Shown: positions 34,263-45,744 of the stretch, in pieces
Position numbering within the stretch: position 1 is the first letter of the stretch
Layout of the letters: every line of letters begins with the position of its first letter
Assembly (NCBI GenBank): GCA_023055425.1
Contig: JALGPY010000009.1
Coordinates: 31,787,275 to 31,851,274 of the forward strand
Source of the DNA: Linanthus parryae
Lineage: Eukaryota; Streptophyta; Magnoliopsida; Ericales; Polemoniaceae
DNA length: 64,000 bases
Reading direction: 5' to 3'
Program-made: the position numbers and the translations under genes
The notes under the pieces: model-generated
The model's database searches: none
Told to the model about the DNA's origin: nothing
What the model saw: the letters and a program-made list of their open reading frames with translations, nothing else

Positions 34263-35133
34263 TGTTACCACCGTAGTCCCTTGGTCCCGGTGTGGTGCAC
34301 GAAGACCTGCACGTTGGTCGAGTGCGTAACCCCGTTGCCTTACTGTGCATGACGGATAGATAACGCCGTGAAGTGATCATGGCTTGGTGCCATGATCAGG
34401 CCTTGGCTTGATGCCTTGGCCTTGGTGGCCTAGACGGATTGGTGGATGTGGCTCAGGACGCGGCTCAGGACGTTTACCCGATATCGGCTAAGTGGGCTCA
34501 GGCTCAATAAGGGTTCTGGCATCAGTGGCATCGACACCAGCTCGATGATGTCTCAGGCTCAATACGGGCTCTGGAACCAGTGGCATCGACGTCAGCTCGA
34601 TGATGCCCAGTGTCAAAGCCCCGTACTCCTCCTCAGGAAAATTGATGTTCCTTCCTGCCACTAAGGGAAATGTTCTTAAGACTACTATAGGGGGTAGGAG
34701 GTAACTAAGATGCTGGGTCGGCGCCAACCTGATGATGCGCCTGTGCCAACCCGATGTCGGCACAGTCCCTCGATGATGCCTCGGCGCCAACTCGATGATG
34801 CCCCAGTGCCAATCCGATGTTGGCACCGTCCATGGATGATGTCCCAGCACCGACCCGATGATGGCCCAGTGCCTCGATGATGGCTCAGCGCCATCCCGAT
34901 GACGTACCAGTGCCAACCCGATGTCGGCACAGACCCTCGATGTTGTCCCTGGGTTTTCCCTATAATGGCCAAGTGCCAACCCGATGATGGCACAGAGCCA
35001 AGCAGCTCAGCAGCAGCGGTGACCAAGTGAGGCAGTTGGTCTCAGGGCGGTTACGGGTAGTTACTTGTCGGGTAGTTACTTGTTGTAACCGCCATGTTGG
35101 CTGCATATGTATTAAATAATTTCTCACGTGGCA
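34263..35133 (+). repeat. 5' LTR of the gypsy element
   Basis: Begins TGTTACCACC. Contains a degenerate minisatellite (about 34700-34990) built from 'gccaacccgatgatgg'-like units of about 36-40 bp. Those repeats keep a 163-codon frame open on the minus strand in both LTRs, which I regard as accidental. The last 14 bp before the primer-binding site differ from the other LTR. Confidence 0.85.
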
Positions 35134-35135
35134 GT

Positions 35136-35147
35136 TGGTATCAGAGC
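35136..35147 (+). other. Primer-binding site of the gypsy element
   Basis: TGGTATCAGAGC, two bases after the 5' LTR. Matches initiator tRNA-Met. Confidence 0.9.
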
Positions 35148-35163
35148 GCTTGGTTGGCGACTA

Positions 35164-36350
35164 TGGCAGCGAGAAACGCAGAAATTCTTGAGAGACTGGC
35201 TCGTATCGAGTCAGTGCTCGGTCCTATGGAAGACGACGTGGAATTGAACCTGTTACAGCGGGTTGCTGGGTCGATCACAGAGATGCAATCTCTGCGTGAA
35301 ACCCAGGCCACACACGATGCCGACATGGACGCCGTGCGTGCAGAATTGGGTACGGAAACCCAACTGCTACGTGAGACCGTTCAGACCCTTCGTGAGGCGC
35401 TGGAAACGGTGACTGCGGATGTTGCCTTACTCCGTAGGGCTTGTGGCACGGGAGGCACCATGGCTGACCGTGACCGCAAGAAGAAGATTCCTGACCCGAA
35501 GTACTTTGGTGGTGCGCGCAATGCCAAAAAACTTGAGATCTTCTGTGGGATATGAAGGAGTATTTCTCCGCGGCTAAGACTGCCGATGACGAGAAGGTGA
35601 CGATTGCAGCGATGTACTTGGTGGAGGATGCCAAGTTATGGTGGCAAACTCGTGTTTCAGAGGATGCTGTTGCGGGACGGCCAGCCATCAACACGTGGGA
35701 TGGCTTCACAATGGCGTTGAAGGCGCAATTCCTACCCGGAAATGCGTCTTGGCAGTCCAGAGAGGCAATGAAACGCCTCAAGCAGACGGGTTCTGTGAGG
35801 GACTACGTCAGAGAATTTAGCGCGCTCTTGCTTGATGTGCGCAACATGTCGAAGGACGAAAAATTGTTCAACTTCATGTCGGGTTTGCAGCCTTGGGCTC
35901 AAGCCGAATTGAGACGGCAAAACGTGAAGGATTACCCCACTGCCACTGAAGTCGCGGAGGCCCTTGTTGATTTTCGTTCGGGCAAGGAGACGTCCAATGC
36001 CCAGTCCTCTTCCAAACCCTCCAAGAAGGGAAAGGGAAAGAAGGGAGAGGAGAAACACGAGAAAAAGAAGGATGGTGGCAAGAATTTGAAGGGAAAGTCA
36101 GCGGGTGGCTCTTCCCAATCCAAGCCGGAATCAAAAAACAAAGGTTGCTTCCTTTGTGATGGTCCGCATACAGCACGTGAATGCCCACGACGTGAGAAGT
36201 TGAATGCAATGCTTGTGGGAGAAGGGAACGATGGATCGTGGTCTGGCCAAGCGGCCGCATCAGACTTACAACTCCTAAATACGTTGGTAAGCCTGAATTC
36301 ATTCGAAGTTTTGCTAATGTTAACGAGGATGTTGCATCCGCGAAGCAAAA
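35164..36350 (+). pseudogene. Gag of the gypsy element, frame-shifted
   Basis: ATG at 35164 (MAARNAEILERLARIESVLG) opens a coiled-coil-rich N-terminus (LRETVQTLREALETVTADVA). MADRDRKKKIPDPKYFGG follows. The frame breaks near 35540-35550, probably by one lost base. The next frame continues MKEYFSAAKTADDEKV, AKLWWQTR, REAMKRLKQTGSVRDYVREF, a Lys-rich linker and the zinc knuckle CFLCDGPHTAREC near 36150-36190. This is the Gag layout of chromoviruses with a long coiled coil. Confidence 0.88.
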
Positions 36351-38870
36351 GTTGTTGCAGATTTCGGTGACGGTCAGCGGGAATGAGATCATTGCGATGG
36401 TGGACACGGGTGCTTCGCACTCGCATGGCCGAGAAATTGGTGAAACGGCTTGGCTTTTCCACGTCCAAGTTCCCCAGCCGGTTGAAGATGCCGAATGCCA
36501 AGTTGCAGTCCGTTTCGGGCATGGCATACGATGTCCTTGTTACCGTTGGCTCTCTAAAGGGGAAGATCAACATGATGGTGATACCCCTGGACGACTTCGA
36601 GTTGATCCTTGGAATCAATTTTCTGAGGAAGTTCGTTCAGTCCTGATGCCACACTTGAATGGAGTAATGGTAATGCACGAGTCTAGCCCATGTTTTGTTG
36701 CATCTACCATTTCCAAGTCTGTTCCGTGCAGGAAGAAGGAGCAAATCTCAGCCATGGCGGTTGAGAAGGGTGTCAAGAAAGGCCAGGTTACTTACTTGGC
36801 TACGTTGCTTGAGTTGAAGCCCGATGTAAAGGTCGATGTCCCTGATGCAGTGGGTGAAGTGTTGGCCCGATTTTCTGATGTGATGCCACCAGAGTTGCCA
36901 AAGCAATTGCCGCCGAGGAGGGCAATTGATCACAAAATTGAACTCCACCCTGGTTCGATGCCCCCTTCTCGTCCACCCTATCGAATGTCACCATTGGAGT
37001 TGAAGGAATTGAGGAAACAGTTGGGTGAATTGCTTGACGCTGGATTCATTCAACCGTCCAAAGCCCCTTTCGGTGCCCCGGTCCTGTTTCAGAAAAAACA
37101 AGACGGTTTGTTGCGGATGTGTGTGGACTATCGTGCTCTCAACAAAGTGACCATACGGACTAAGTACCCGGTTCCACTGGTCCAAGACTTGATGGACAGG
37201 ATGTGCAAAGCCACTTGTTCACAAAACTGGACCTGCGGTCTGGTTATTGGCAAGTTCGGATCGCGGAAGGAGATGAGGCAAAAATAACTGGCGTGACGCG
37301 ATACGGTTCCTACGAGTTTCTGGTTATGCCTTTCGGCTTGACCAATGCCCCTGCCACATTTTGCAATTTAATGAATGATGTATTGTACGAGTTCTTAGAT
37401 GATTTTGTTGTAGTATACTTAGATGATATTTTAGTCTATAGCAGGTCATTCGAGGAACACGTGCAGCACTTGGAGAGGGTCCTGGCTCGATTACGGGAAC
37501 ACAAACTGTTTGTGAAGGCTGAGAAATGCGAGTTTGCAAAGACGGAGATCCGTTTCTTGGGCCATCTGATTGGGAATCACTAAGTCAGAATGGATCCAAG
37601 GAAGGTGCAAGCAATTGTTGAGTGGCAGCCCCCGTCCAAAGTCCCTGAGTTGCGCTCGTTCCTTGGTCTTGCGAACTACTATCGCAAGTTCATTGCCGGC
37701 TATTCCAAGCGGGCAGCCCCTTTGACGGATCTTTTGAAGAAGGATGCAAAGTGACGTTGGAGTGAGGCGTGCCAAGACGCCTTTGAGAAATTGAAGGCAG
37801 CCATTGCCTCCGAGCCCGTACTCCGGTTGCCAGATTTTGAGTTGCCTTTCGAAGTCCATACCGATGCCTCCGATAAAGCCATTGGTGGTGTCTTGGTGCA
37901 GGGCAGCCACCCGGTTGCCTTTGAGAGTCGCAAGTTAAACTCGGCGGAACAGCGATACTCGGCCCATGAAAAGGAGATGGTCGCTGTGATACATTTCTTG
38001 CAGGTTTGGAAAGTGTATTTGTTGGGTACGAAGTTTGTGGTGCAAACCTATAATGTCGCAAACACATACTTCAAGTCGCAGAAAAAGCACTCCGCAAAAC
38101 AAGCAAGATGGCAAGAGATGCTAGCGGAATATGATTTTGTGTGGGAACACAAACCTGGACGGCACAACCAGGTTGTGGATGCTCTCAGCCGAAAGGAAGT
38201 CCTTGCAATGTTCTACTCCATCACTCGAGTGGAATCTGATTTCACGGAAAGGATCAAGTCCGTGGATCCATACGATGCAGCCTATGGGAAATTGATGGAG
38301 CAGGTTCGAGATGGGACTGTGAAGCGCTATTGGATCGAGGACAATCTCCTCTACTTCAAGGGGGGAGAATTTTCGTGCCTGCAATGGGCGGGCTGCGTCG
38401 AGAACTACTGAAAGAGACGCAGGATCCACAATGGGCTGGACATCCGGGTGGTGAACGGATGATGGCGCTATTGTCTCGTTCCTATTTATGGCCAAAGATG
38501 GAGGAGGACGTCGAGACTTATGTCAAGACTTGTCTTGTGTGCCAACAAGACAAGATCGAGAGGAAGAAGGAGGCGGGGTTGCTGCAGCCTTTGCCCATTC
38601 CGGAGAGGCCTTGGGCTTCAGTTTCGATGGATTTCATCAGCGGGTTCCCTAAGGTCGACGACAAATCTGCCGTGATGGTTGTCGTTGATCGCTTCTCGAA
38701 ATATGCAGTGTTTGTCCCTAGTCCCTCGGGACTGAGTTCTTGGTTCAATGGAAAAACAAACCGGTTGAAGACGCAACTTGGGAGAAGGATACTTCGCTGT
38801 GGCAGTTTGAGGATCTCATCACAGCCTACTTGGACTCATTGACGAGGACGTCAATCTCAGGTGTTCCGGG
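36351..38870 (+). pseudogene. Pol of the gypsy element, frame-shifted and missing most of integrase
   Basis: Protease MVDTGASHS near 36397-36423. Reverse transcriptase from about 36930: [20 protein letters not shown], then [16 protein letters not shown] shift follows near 37210; then the YLDD box ([15 protein letters not shown]) near 37417, with stops at 37581-37583 and 37752-37754. RNase H near 37860-38200 (TDASDKAIGGVLV, RWQEMLAEYDF), where the usual KTDN is QTYN, removing an aspartate. Integrase zinc domain GHPGGERMMALL...CLVCQQDK and the first core aspartate (SMDFISGFPK) near 38440-38640. After VFVPSP at about 38730 the frame jumps to a tail like the end of a chromodomain region (ATWEKDTSLWQFEDL in another frame). 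The second core aspartate and the glutamate are gone. Confidence 0.9.
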
Positions 38871-38875
38871 TGGTT

Positions 38876-39919
38876 TGTTACCACCGTAGTCCCTTGGTCC
38901 CGGTGTGGTGCACGAAGACTGCACGTTGGTCGAGTGTGTAACCCCGTTGCCTTAACGTGCATGACGGATAGATAACGTCGTGAAGTGATCATGGCTTGGT
39001 GCCATGATCAGGCCTTGGCTTGATGCCTTGGCCTTGGTGGCCTAGACGGATTGGTGGATGTGGCTCAGGACGTGGCTCAGGACGTTTACCCGATATTGGC
39101 TAAGTGGGCTCAGGCTCAATAAGGGTTCTGGCATTAGTGGCGTCGACACCAGCTCGATGATGTCTCAGGCTCAATACGGGCTTTGGCACCAGTGGCATCG
39201 ACGTCAGCTCGATGATGCCCAGTGCCAAAGCCCCGTACTCCTCCTCAGGAAAATTGATGTTCCTTCCTGCCACTAAGGGAAATGTACTTAAGACTACTAT
39301 AGGGGGTAGGAGGTAACTAAGATGCTGGGTCGGCGCCAACCTGATGATGCCCCAGTGCCAACCCGATGTCGGCACAGTCCCTCGATGATGCCTCGGCGCC
39401 AACTCGACGATGCCCCAGTGCCAACCCGATGTTGGCACCGTCCCTCGATGATGTCCCAGCACCGACCCGATGATGGTCCAGTGCCTCGATGATGGCTCAG
39501 CGCCATCCCGATGACGTCCCAGTGCCAACCCGATGTCGGCACAGACCCTCGATGTTGTCCCTGGGTTTTCCCTATAATGGCTAAGTGCCAACCCGATGAT
39601 GGCACAGAGCCAAGCAGCTCAGCAGCAGCGGTGACCAAGTGAGGCAGTTGGTCTCAGGGCGGTTACGGGTAGTTACTTGTCGGGTAGTTACTTGTTGTAA
39701 CCGCCATGTTGGCTGCATATGTATTAAATAAATGGCATCTGAATGCCATAGAGATGTAAGGACGAAATTCCATGAATACAAACAAATTGAAGTCCAAACA
39801 ATTGTCCCCTTCAAACAAACAACGAACGAGTTAACGGCTGAACCAAGTTAACGTGACGCAACACTAACCTTGGTGCCGATCCATGGCAAAACTAACACGA
39901 ACAATTTGACCCGGACTCA
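38876..39919 (+). repeat. 3' LTR of the gypsy element, with a 188-bp extra tail
   Basis: Collinear with the 5' LTR up to TTAAATAA at 39731. It then continues for 188 bp that the 5' LTR lacks and ends ...GGACTCA directly before the target repeat CCTGC. Confidence 0.8.
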
Positions 39920-39924
39920 CCTGC

Positions 39925-40826
39925 CACTGTGTAGAAGTTCTATGCCTCAGTCATATCTACTCTGAGACAGAGGTACTTACTGCTATAAGGCCTTACAGCT
40001 TTCTGAATATTTACTTTCTGGGTATATCAAGTTGAATGTGTGAGTTTCATACTTACTGTAGCACTTAAGTTAGTTGATTACAAGCCCAAGTATGTTTCAA
40101 CCAAGTATCTTTCAGCAATAGTAGGATAAACATGGTACTGGGATAAACATGATATAAGTACATAGGTAGTGAGTATTGCACACATTCTCTGCAGTTACTA
40201 GGCTGATCCGAGACCGATTGGATGTCCACGTTCTCCATGACGAGATAATGGTGACGGATGGCTTTGTTTAAATTTTTCTTGGCTTGGATTTTGATTATTT
40301 AGAATAGCATGGGATGCTTGGCTCTTTTGGCCGAGAAGAGCAACCTAAGAAGGGCTTGTCTTGATAGTTTTGCAAAAATGTGAGGTGATTTGCTAAGTGA
40401 GTATAAGAATTAAAGTATTATTAAGTATGTTATTTAGCGATTATATCGAATTTGAAAGATATATGAAGCTTGTTATAGTGATATGGATGTTATTTATCCT
40501 TAGTTTAAGCAATAGTGATATGTATGTAGGTTGTCTTTTGGTTATTTTGGAGATGGTTTGATTCTGAAATTTTTCTTGATCTTTGACATGATTACTTGAT
40601 CAGTTTATATACCTTTTTGGTGTGATACCTCTTGGAACAAAAAAAACTTCTGCCACAAAACACATAAAAACAAGTTCTGAAAAGTATTTGCCTAACTTGA
40701 ACCAAACATAGGAAAAGAAAATTACTCGTGCCCCAGACATAACAAAAACGAAATAATAAATTCAAAATCAACTTCCAAAAGCAACATGTATTCCAATGTA
40801 ACACAAAAAATTAACGTAGAGCCTTA
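39925..40826 (+). pseudogene. Truncated Myb/SANT-like remnant and flank (S1)
   Basis: 39925-40190 matches 60068-60335 in S2 and holds no recognisable coding sequence. At about 40196-40385 lies the C-terminal piece of the Myb/SANT-like gene seen in full at 60740-61258 in S2: LIRDRLDVHVLHDEIMV, then KSNLRRACLDSFAKM, with stops. The preceding part of about 0.7 kb is deleted here. The remainder to 40826 is AT-rich, shared with S2 and without recognised features. Confidence 0.75.
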
Positions 40827-41037
40827 GGGCATGTTTAATAATACTACATGTAGGGGGTAATAACTGGTGTGTGGTGCAGGGATAATTTCAAGTGGGATTC
40901 AATCCCCCCTTATTATTTATACCCCCTATACGCCTATAATCTAATCCCACCATGTAGGTGGGATTGAATACTAAAGTCTTAATACCCCTATTTATACTAG
41001 TGCAAACAAACCTGTTACATAATCCTCCCTATTTATA

Positions 41038-41090
<53 letters not shown>
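41038..41090. repeat. Compound (CT)n(AT)n microsatellite
   Basis: About 13 CT units followed by about 13 AT units at the 5' end of Helitron 1. Confidence 0.95.
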
Positions 41091-41097
<7 letters not shown>

Positions 41098-41153
41098 CAG
41101 AGAAGTGCTCAGATTGCACAAGAATACGACATGTGTCCTCTCATATTAACTAT

Positions 41154-42283
41154 TACTCCCTCCGTCCCAGCCGTTTGGAGACAAAAAATAAAAGTTGCTT
41201 TATTAAAAACAGGGTGAAAAGACTATTTTGCCCTTGCACTTTTCAGCTCTTTTCGATACTGACCTTCAGTAGCAAACAAGATTAATTTTGTCTCTCTCTT
41301 AATCTGTTGCCAAGAACAGATCATCAAACCAACCACAACAACAAAACTAGAACAACCCACAAAATCATCGTAATCAAAACAAAAACTATATCCAAAATTG
41401 TATCCAAAATCAAACAATAACAAATTTTGCCAAATAACAGATCAAAAGCAGTATTTGAATTTAGAGGGAGATGAAGAACAGGAGATGATAGAACAGGATG
41501 AAGAACAAAGAGATGAAGAACAACTCTGCTATTAACCCGTCCTCGCCGTCCTACTCCAAACCGCCAAAGCGCCGAAGTCCTCGCCGCTTTGGAGGTTGAT
41601 TCCAAAGTCCTCGCGGAATCTGGGCGGGTATAGTGGCCTATCAGATCTGGGCGAACAGAGTCAGTCGGATGCTCCAAATAGCCGGAATCAACCTCCAAAG
41701 CGCCGAAGTCCTCGCCGCTGTGAGAAGGGTACTTCACAGTGAGGAACTACAAAGTCAAGCAAACCATCGATCTAAATAAAGACGGAGAGAGGGAGGGGTG
41801 GGAGAACACGAAGAGAATCGTCGTCACTTGCCTTCGATCTGCAGAACCTTCGTCACTCGCCTTTGATCTGAAGAAGACAAAGAGAATACCAAATCGCCGT
41901 CGTCTCTTCCATCCCTCTGTCTCTCTCCATCTCCATCTCTCTCTTCGTCCATCCCTCTGTCTCTCTTCCTCTCTCTATTTCTCTGGCGGCTGTGATGAAC
42001 ACAGAAGCAAAATGGGGGGTATTTAGGGTTAGGAATCTGTTGTTGGGTTGTGAAAGTGAAAATGGGGAGTAATGTGTTACTAGTTTGTTTTGGGCCTAAT
42101 TAAGTTGGATTGATTTGTTAATCTAATTTAATTAGGTCCAATTCAAATGAGGTTGTATTTTTTCTTATTAGGGGTAAGATGGTATTTTCAACATAAAAAC
42201 TTGCCATTTTAGGAAAAATTAACCTATCAGGTGGGACGTCCAAAAATGGAAATATTAACCTATCTGGTGGGACGGAGGGAGTA
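41154..42283. mobile_element. Large Stowaway-like element (1130 bp) with gene-like filling
   Basis: Ends TACTCCCTCCGTCCCA and TGGGACGGAGGGAGTA in inverted orientation, bounded by TA. The interior (41460-42010) is GC-richer than its surroundings. It has a CT-rich block like a plant 5' untranslated region (about 41900-41985) and an inverted pair 'tttggaggttgattcc' / 'ggaatcaacctccaaa' at about 41591 and 41684. No transposase is present. It may have picked up host exon sequence, but the short frames have no domain I can name. Confidence 0.8.
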
Positions 42284-44525
42284 TATTTACATGTGTTGTG
42301 CTTATTTGGACTACAACCAATTAAAATTTGCCATGTAATTGCCAAGTCATGTTATTACCACTAAATTATGACATATTCCAATCGAATTAATACATTTAAT
42401 AATCACCAATGTAATTTTATGTAAATGTTGGACCGTTTTGTTTGACTCCTCACTAATGCACCATCTTTAAGCAATACTTTTTTGTAGTAAAAAAAATGCT
42501 ATCATATATTTCAAACATAATTGACAATATAAAACAATATGAACTATTTCATTTTTTAGTTCATATATATGTTGTCTTTCTTCTCCGAGCCGTCAAATTT
42601 TTTCGTTTCAATTTCTTTCCCCCTCTTCTTCTCCATTATACTACCTCTTCAATATAAATTATCAACTTTTAGATTAGTTCCCTCATCAATTACTTTGCCA
42701 AATATGTTGTAATCTATGTAATACTTTTGATAATCATTATTAATTATAATTTGTATAATTTTTGTTAGAATTATTCTTGAATTTCATGAAATGTTGCCCA
42801 TGAAACATTCAGCACATTTATAAAGTCTTTTACATAAATTTCAGAATAATAAATTCTAATTTACAAACAAAATGACTACTCTGGACTGCATACATCTTTT
42901 TACAATAATATCTTACACACACACAAACACATTATTTTCTTATATGTCCCAATCATTTTATATGTGTGCGGACTTCACAATACCTACTTTGATATGATAG
43001 TAAGAGAGTGTGCAATATTTTATCGCATCAAGTTGAGAATCCAATGTTTTTAAATATTACAATTTTATAAGTTTTTATAACTTTACATCTAATCTCTTGC
43101 AAAAGAACCATATTATTGCAAAATCTTTTAAACATTCCTTTTAGCTCATACGATTACTTTATACAACGATTTTAGAAACCTTCTTCTCTTTATTAATATT
43201 ATCGTAGAGGTCAGTGTATCATTTTATTGCATGCAATTAAATACCTGAAGGTAATCTATCTGTATTAGATTTTGTATTTTTTTTAAAAAATACTTAACAT
43301 ACTTTACTGGGTTTGAGAGAATGAGTAGACTGAACTCCATATGTTAGGTGATGATAGTAGATATGGTAAGTACTTCTAACACCGTTAGTACTTTTCTTGA
43401 TTTTTTTTGTAGTTGGCAAGGTTTTATGTCCCCTCACATTTTTTTGCGGTTAGGAGCCCCATTTCTTTTATAATATGCGGAGTCTATACCGCCCTACATT
43501 CGTGTAGGCTACCAAAAAGAAAAAAGAGTAGAGTGAAGTCGATGAATATATTTCCTCAGCATAAAATTGTTAGGTTTATTTTCTAATATAGGTGTGTAAG
43601 GGAATTAAAAAAAGAAATAAGTGTTACCAAATAATTACATAAGTATGTAAAATTAGTAGAAATAACTTTATAACTTACGTACGATATGAGTTTGGGATAG
43701 TGGTATTTTAATTCCTTTGATACAAATAATAACCAAGAATGAAATTAAATAAACCATCTATATTTAAAATTAATAAAGTATAATTTTAGTCCAAATAAAA
43801 TGACAAGGAAAGAATAAAGAATTATGTAAGAAAATTAAAAAACTATTTGACTAACTTCATATAATAAATGGATACATAGACCACATACACCTTAAAACTA
43901 ATGCACATATCTATCATGTTTAGACCACACACTCTTTGTAATCAATTGATTGTTCGTCAAACACACACATGAACTTCATTTAAATTTATATTTTCACTCT
44001 TATATTCATTTAGGTTATAAAGCAAGAGAAAGAAGATGAAAACTCAAACATAATTAATCTCCAGACTGTTAAGGAGCAAATTTCTTACAAAGTCACGAGA
44101 AGAAAACACTTCTCGAGTTTTAAGGAAAAACGTTGAATTAAGCTCATAACATTGCCAATCGTGTTACTCTCTTAGAGATACCACTCTTGAAAATATCAAA
44201 ATTTGTCAATTTGCTAGATGGGTGAACTTTGATGCAATATGTCGCGCACAAATGTGCAACACTATGTTTTCATGACTTTGTGAATCTATAACTTACGTAA
44301 ATATTTGAGTTTGAACCGACATCTTCTTTAGAGCAGCCACATGCCATTGACAATATTTATTAATAATCTTTCCGGGGATGAAATCTAATCTGCAATTTAA
44401 ACAAATATCTCTTAAGTATATTGAAATATTTTATAAAATTTATGTATTATGTTTTTGAACCTATAATATGTACTTGACACAAACTCAAATATAATTAATG
44501 TGTATTTACATACGATACTTTTAGT
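42284..44525. other. AT-rich interior of Helitron 1
   Basis: About 2.2 kb, strongly AT-rich, no convincing frame, no repeat that I recognise. Confidence 0.6.
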
Positions 44526-44546
44526 ACCCGCGCGTACGCGCGGGGT
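44526..44546. other. Perfect GC palindrome inside Helitron 1
   Basis: CCCGCGCGTACGCGCGGG is its own reverse complement (18 bp), alone in very AT-rich DNA. Hairpins of this type precede the 3' end of many plant Helitrons, but no CTAG follows within the next 30 bases. Confidence 0.7.
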
Positions 44547-44671
44547 AATTTTTTAAGATAGTTAAAAAAATAATTTTACCCATAAATATTTCATTCTCAT
44601 AAATTTAAAACAACAGTAAGATAAATCAAACTCCAATTTTTATGCATATTCAAAAGACATATATATTTCTT

Positions 44672-45725
44672 ATAAAAGCATGAGAGTGCCGAGATTTAAC
44701 CTCAACACGACATTTGACATTCAATATCTTCCATGGTGAGAGCATGTGGCACTTACTTGGATTACCCAGCTAATGACTATCTTCCAGCTGCACATATATT
44801 ACACTAAATGTATTACATGGCACTTTAGTCACCACAAATTAATAAAAAAAATTGATTTAATAATTAACTACACAATAATGTCATGGAGGTTACAAAACAG
44901 CTATTAATTGGTTTTCAAATATTCTACATTCTAACCTTTATTGAGATGAAAACGCATGCATCAGAAAAAAGAATAGTGCAACTCATATACAACAAGATGT
45001 GAAGATCACAAGGGGTGCAACTAGAGCTCTTCATATATCTAAATCTAGAGTTGGCAAGTTGTATTTCGATTCAGAGGTTATGACGTTCATGGCTATGACG
45101 ATGGCTTTTCAGTAGCTGCAATATTAGAGCTGCCAGAACAGGTGTATCATTATGTATAACTTTATTACCCTTTACCCTTCGTGCAAAAGATTTGACAATC
45201 TCAAGTATTTCGTTGGCATACAAGGAAATATTCTTACAAAAGCAGGAGAGTGACGAGATTTAACCTCAACACGACATTTGCCATTCAATATCTCCCATGG
45301 TGAGAGCATGTGGCGCTTACTTGGATTACATGGCACTTTAGTCACCACAAATTAATAAAAAAACTGATTTAATAATTAACTACACAATAAATGTCATGGC
45401 TGTTACAAAACAGCTATTAATTGGCTTTCCAATATTCTACATTATAACCTTTATTGAGATGAAAACGCATGCATCAGAAAAAAGAATAGTGCAACTCATA
45501 TACAACAAGATGTGAAACACAAGGGGTGCAACTGGAACTCTTCATATATCTTAATCCAGAGTTGGCAGGTTGTGTTTCGATTCAGAGGTTATGAAGTTCA
45601 TGGCTATGACGATGGCTTTTCTGTAATTGCAACAGAACAGGTGTATCATGTGTGTATAACTTTCTTACCCTTTACCCTTCGTGCAAAAGAGTTGACAATC
45701 GCAAGTATTTCGTTGGCATAAAAGG
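44672..45725. repeat. Tandem duplication 1 in Helitron 1 (about 560 and 490 bp)
   Basis: The unit starting 'aaaagcatgagagtgccgag' (about 44676) is repeated from about 45237 ('aaaagcaggagagtgacgag'), with the same internal order ('caacacgacatttg', 'ggtgcaact', 'ggttatga.gttcatgg', 'ttggcata.aaggaaata'). The second unit lacks about 60 bp. A 69-codon frame in the second unit is closed by indels in the first; no known domain. Confidence 0.8.
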
Positions 45726-45744
45726 AAATATTATTTTAAACCAA

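Larger units (their letters stand above)
34263..39919 (+). mobile_element. Ty3/gypsy chromovirus, internally deleted, TSD CCTGC
   Basis: 5.66 kb with CCTGC at 34258-34262 and 39920-39924; S2 has a single CCTGC at the same place. The 5' LTR is 34263-35133 (871 bp), the 3' LTR 38876-39919 (1044 bp). Gag, protease, reverse transcriptase, RNase H and the start of integrase are present in broken frames. Most of the integrase core is deleted. About 20 differences over the shared LTR part (roughly 2%) make it older than the two copia elements. It cannot move on its own. Lineage is probably a Reina/Galadriel-side chromovirus, judged from the Gag layout and the tail after the deletion. Confidence 0.93.

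Noticed and set aside
34488..35026. 163- and 113-codon minus-strand frames with repeated HHRGTVPTSGWHW-like units, also at 39100-39638
   Set aside because: Produced by the LTR minisatellite. Presence in both LTRs follows from LTR duplication and is not evidence of selection.
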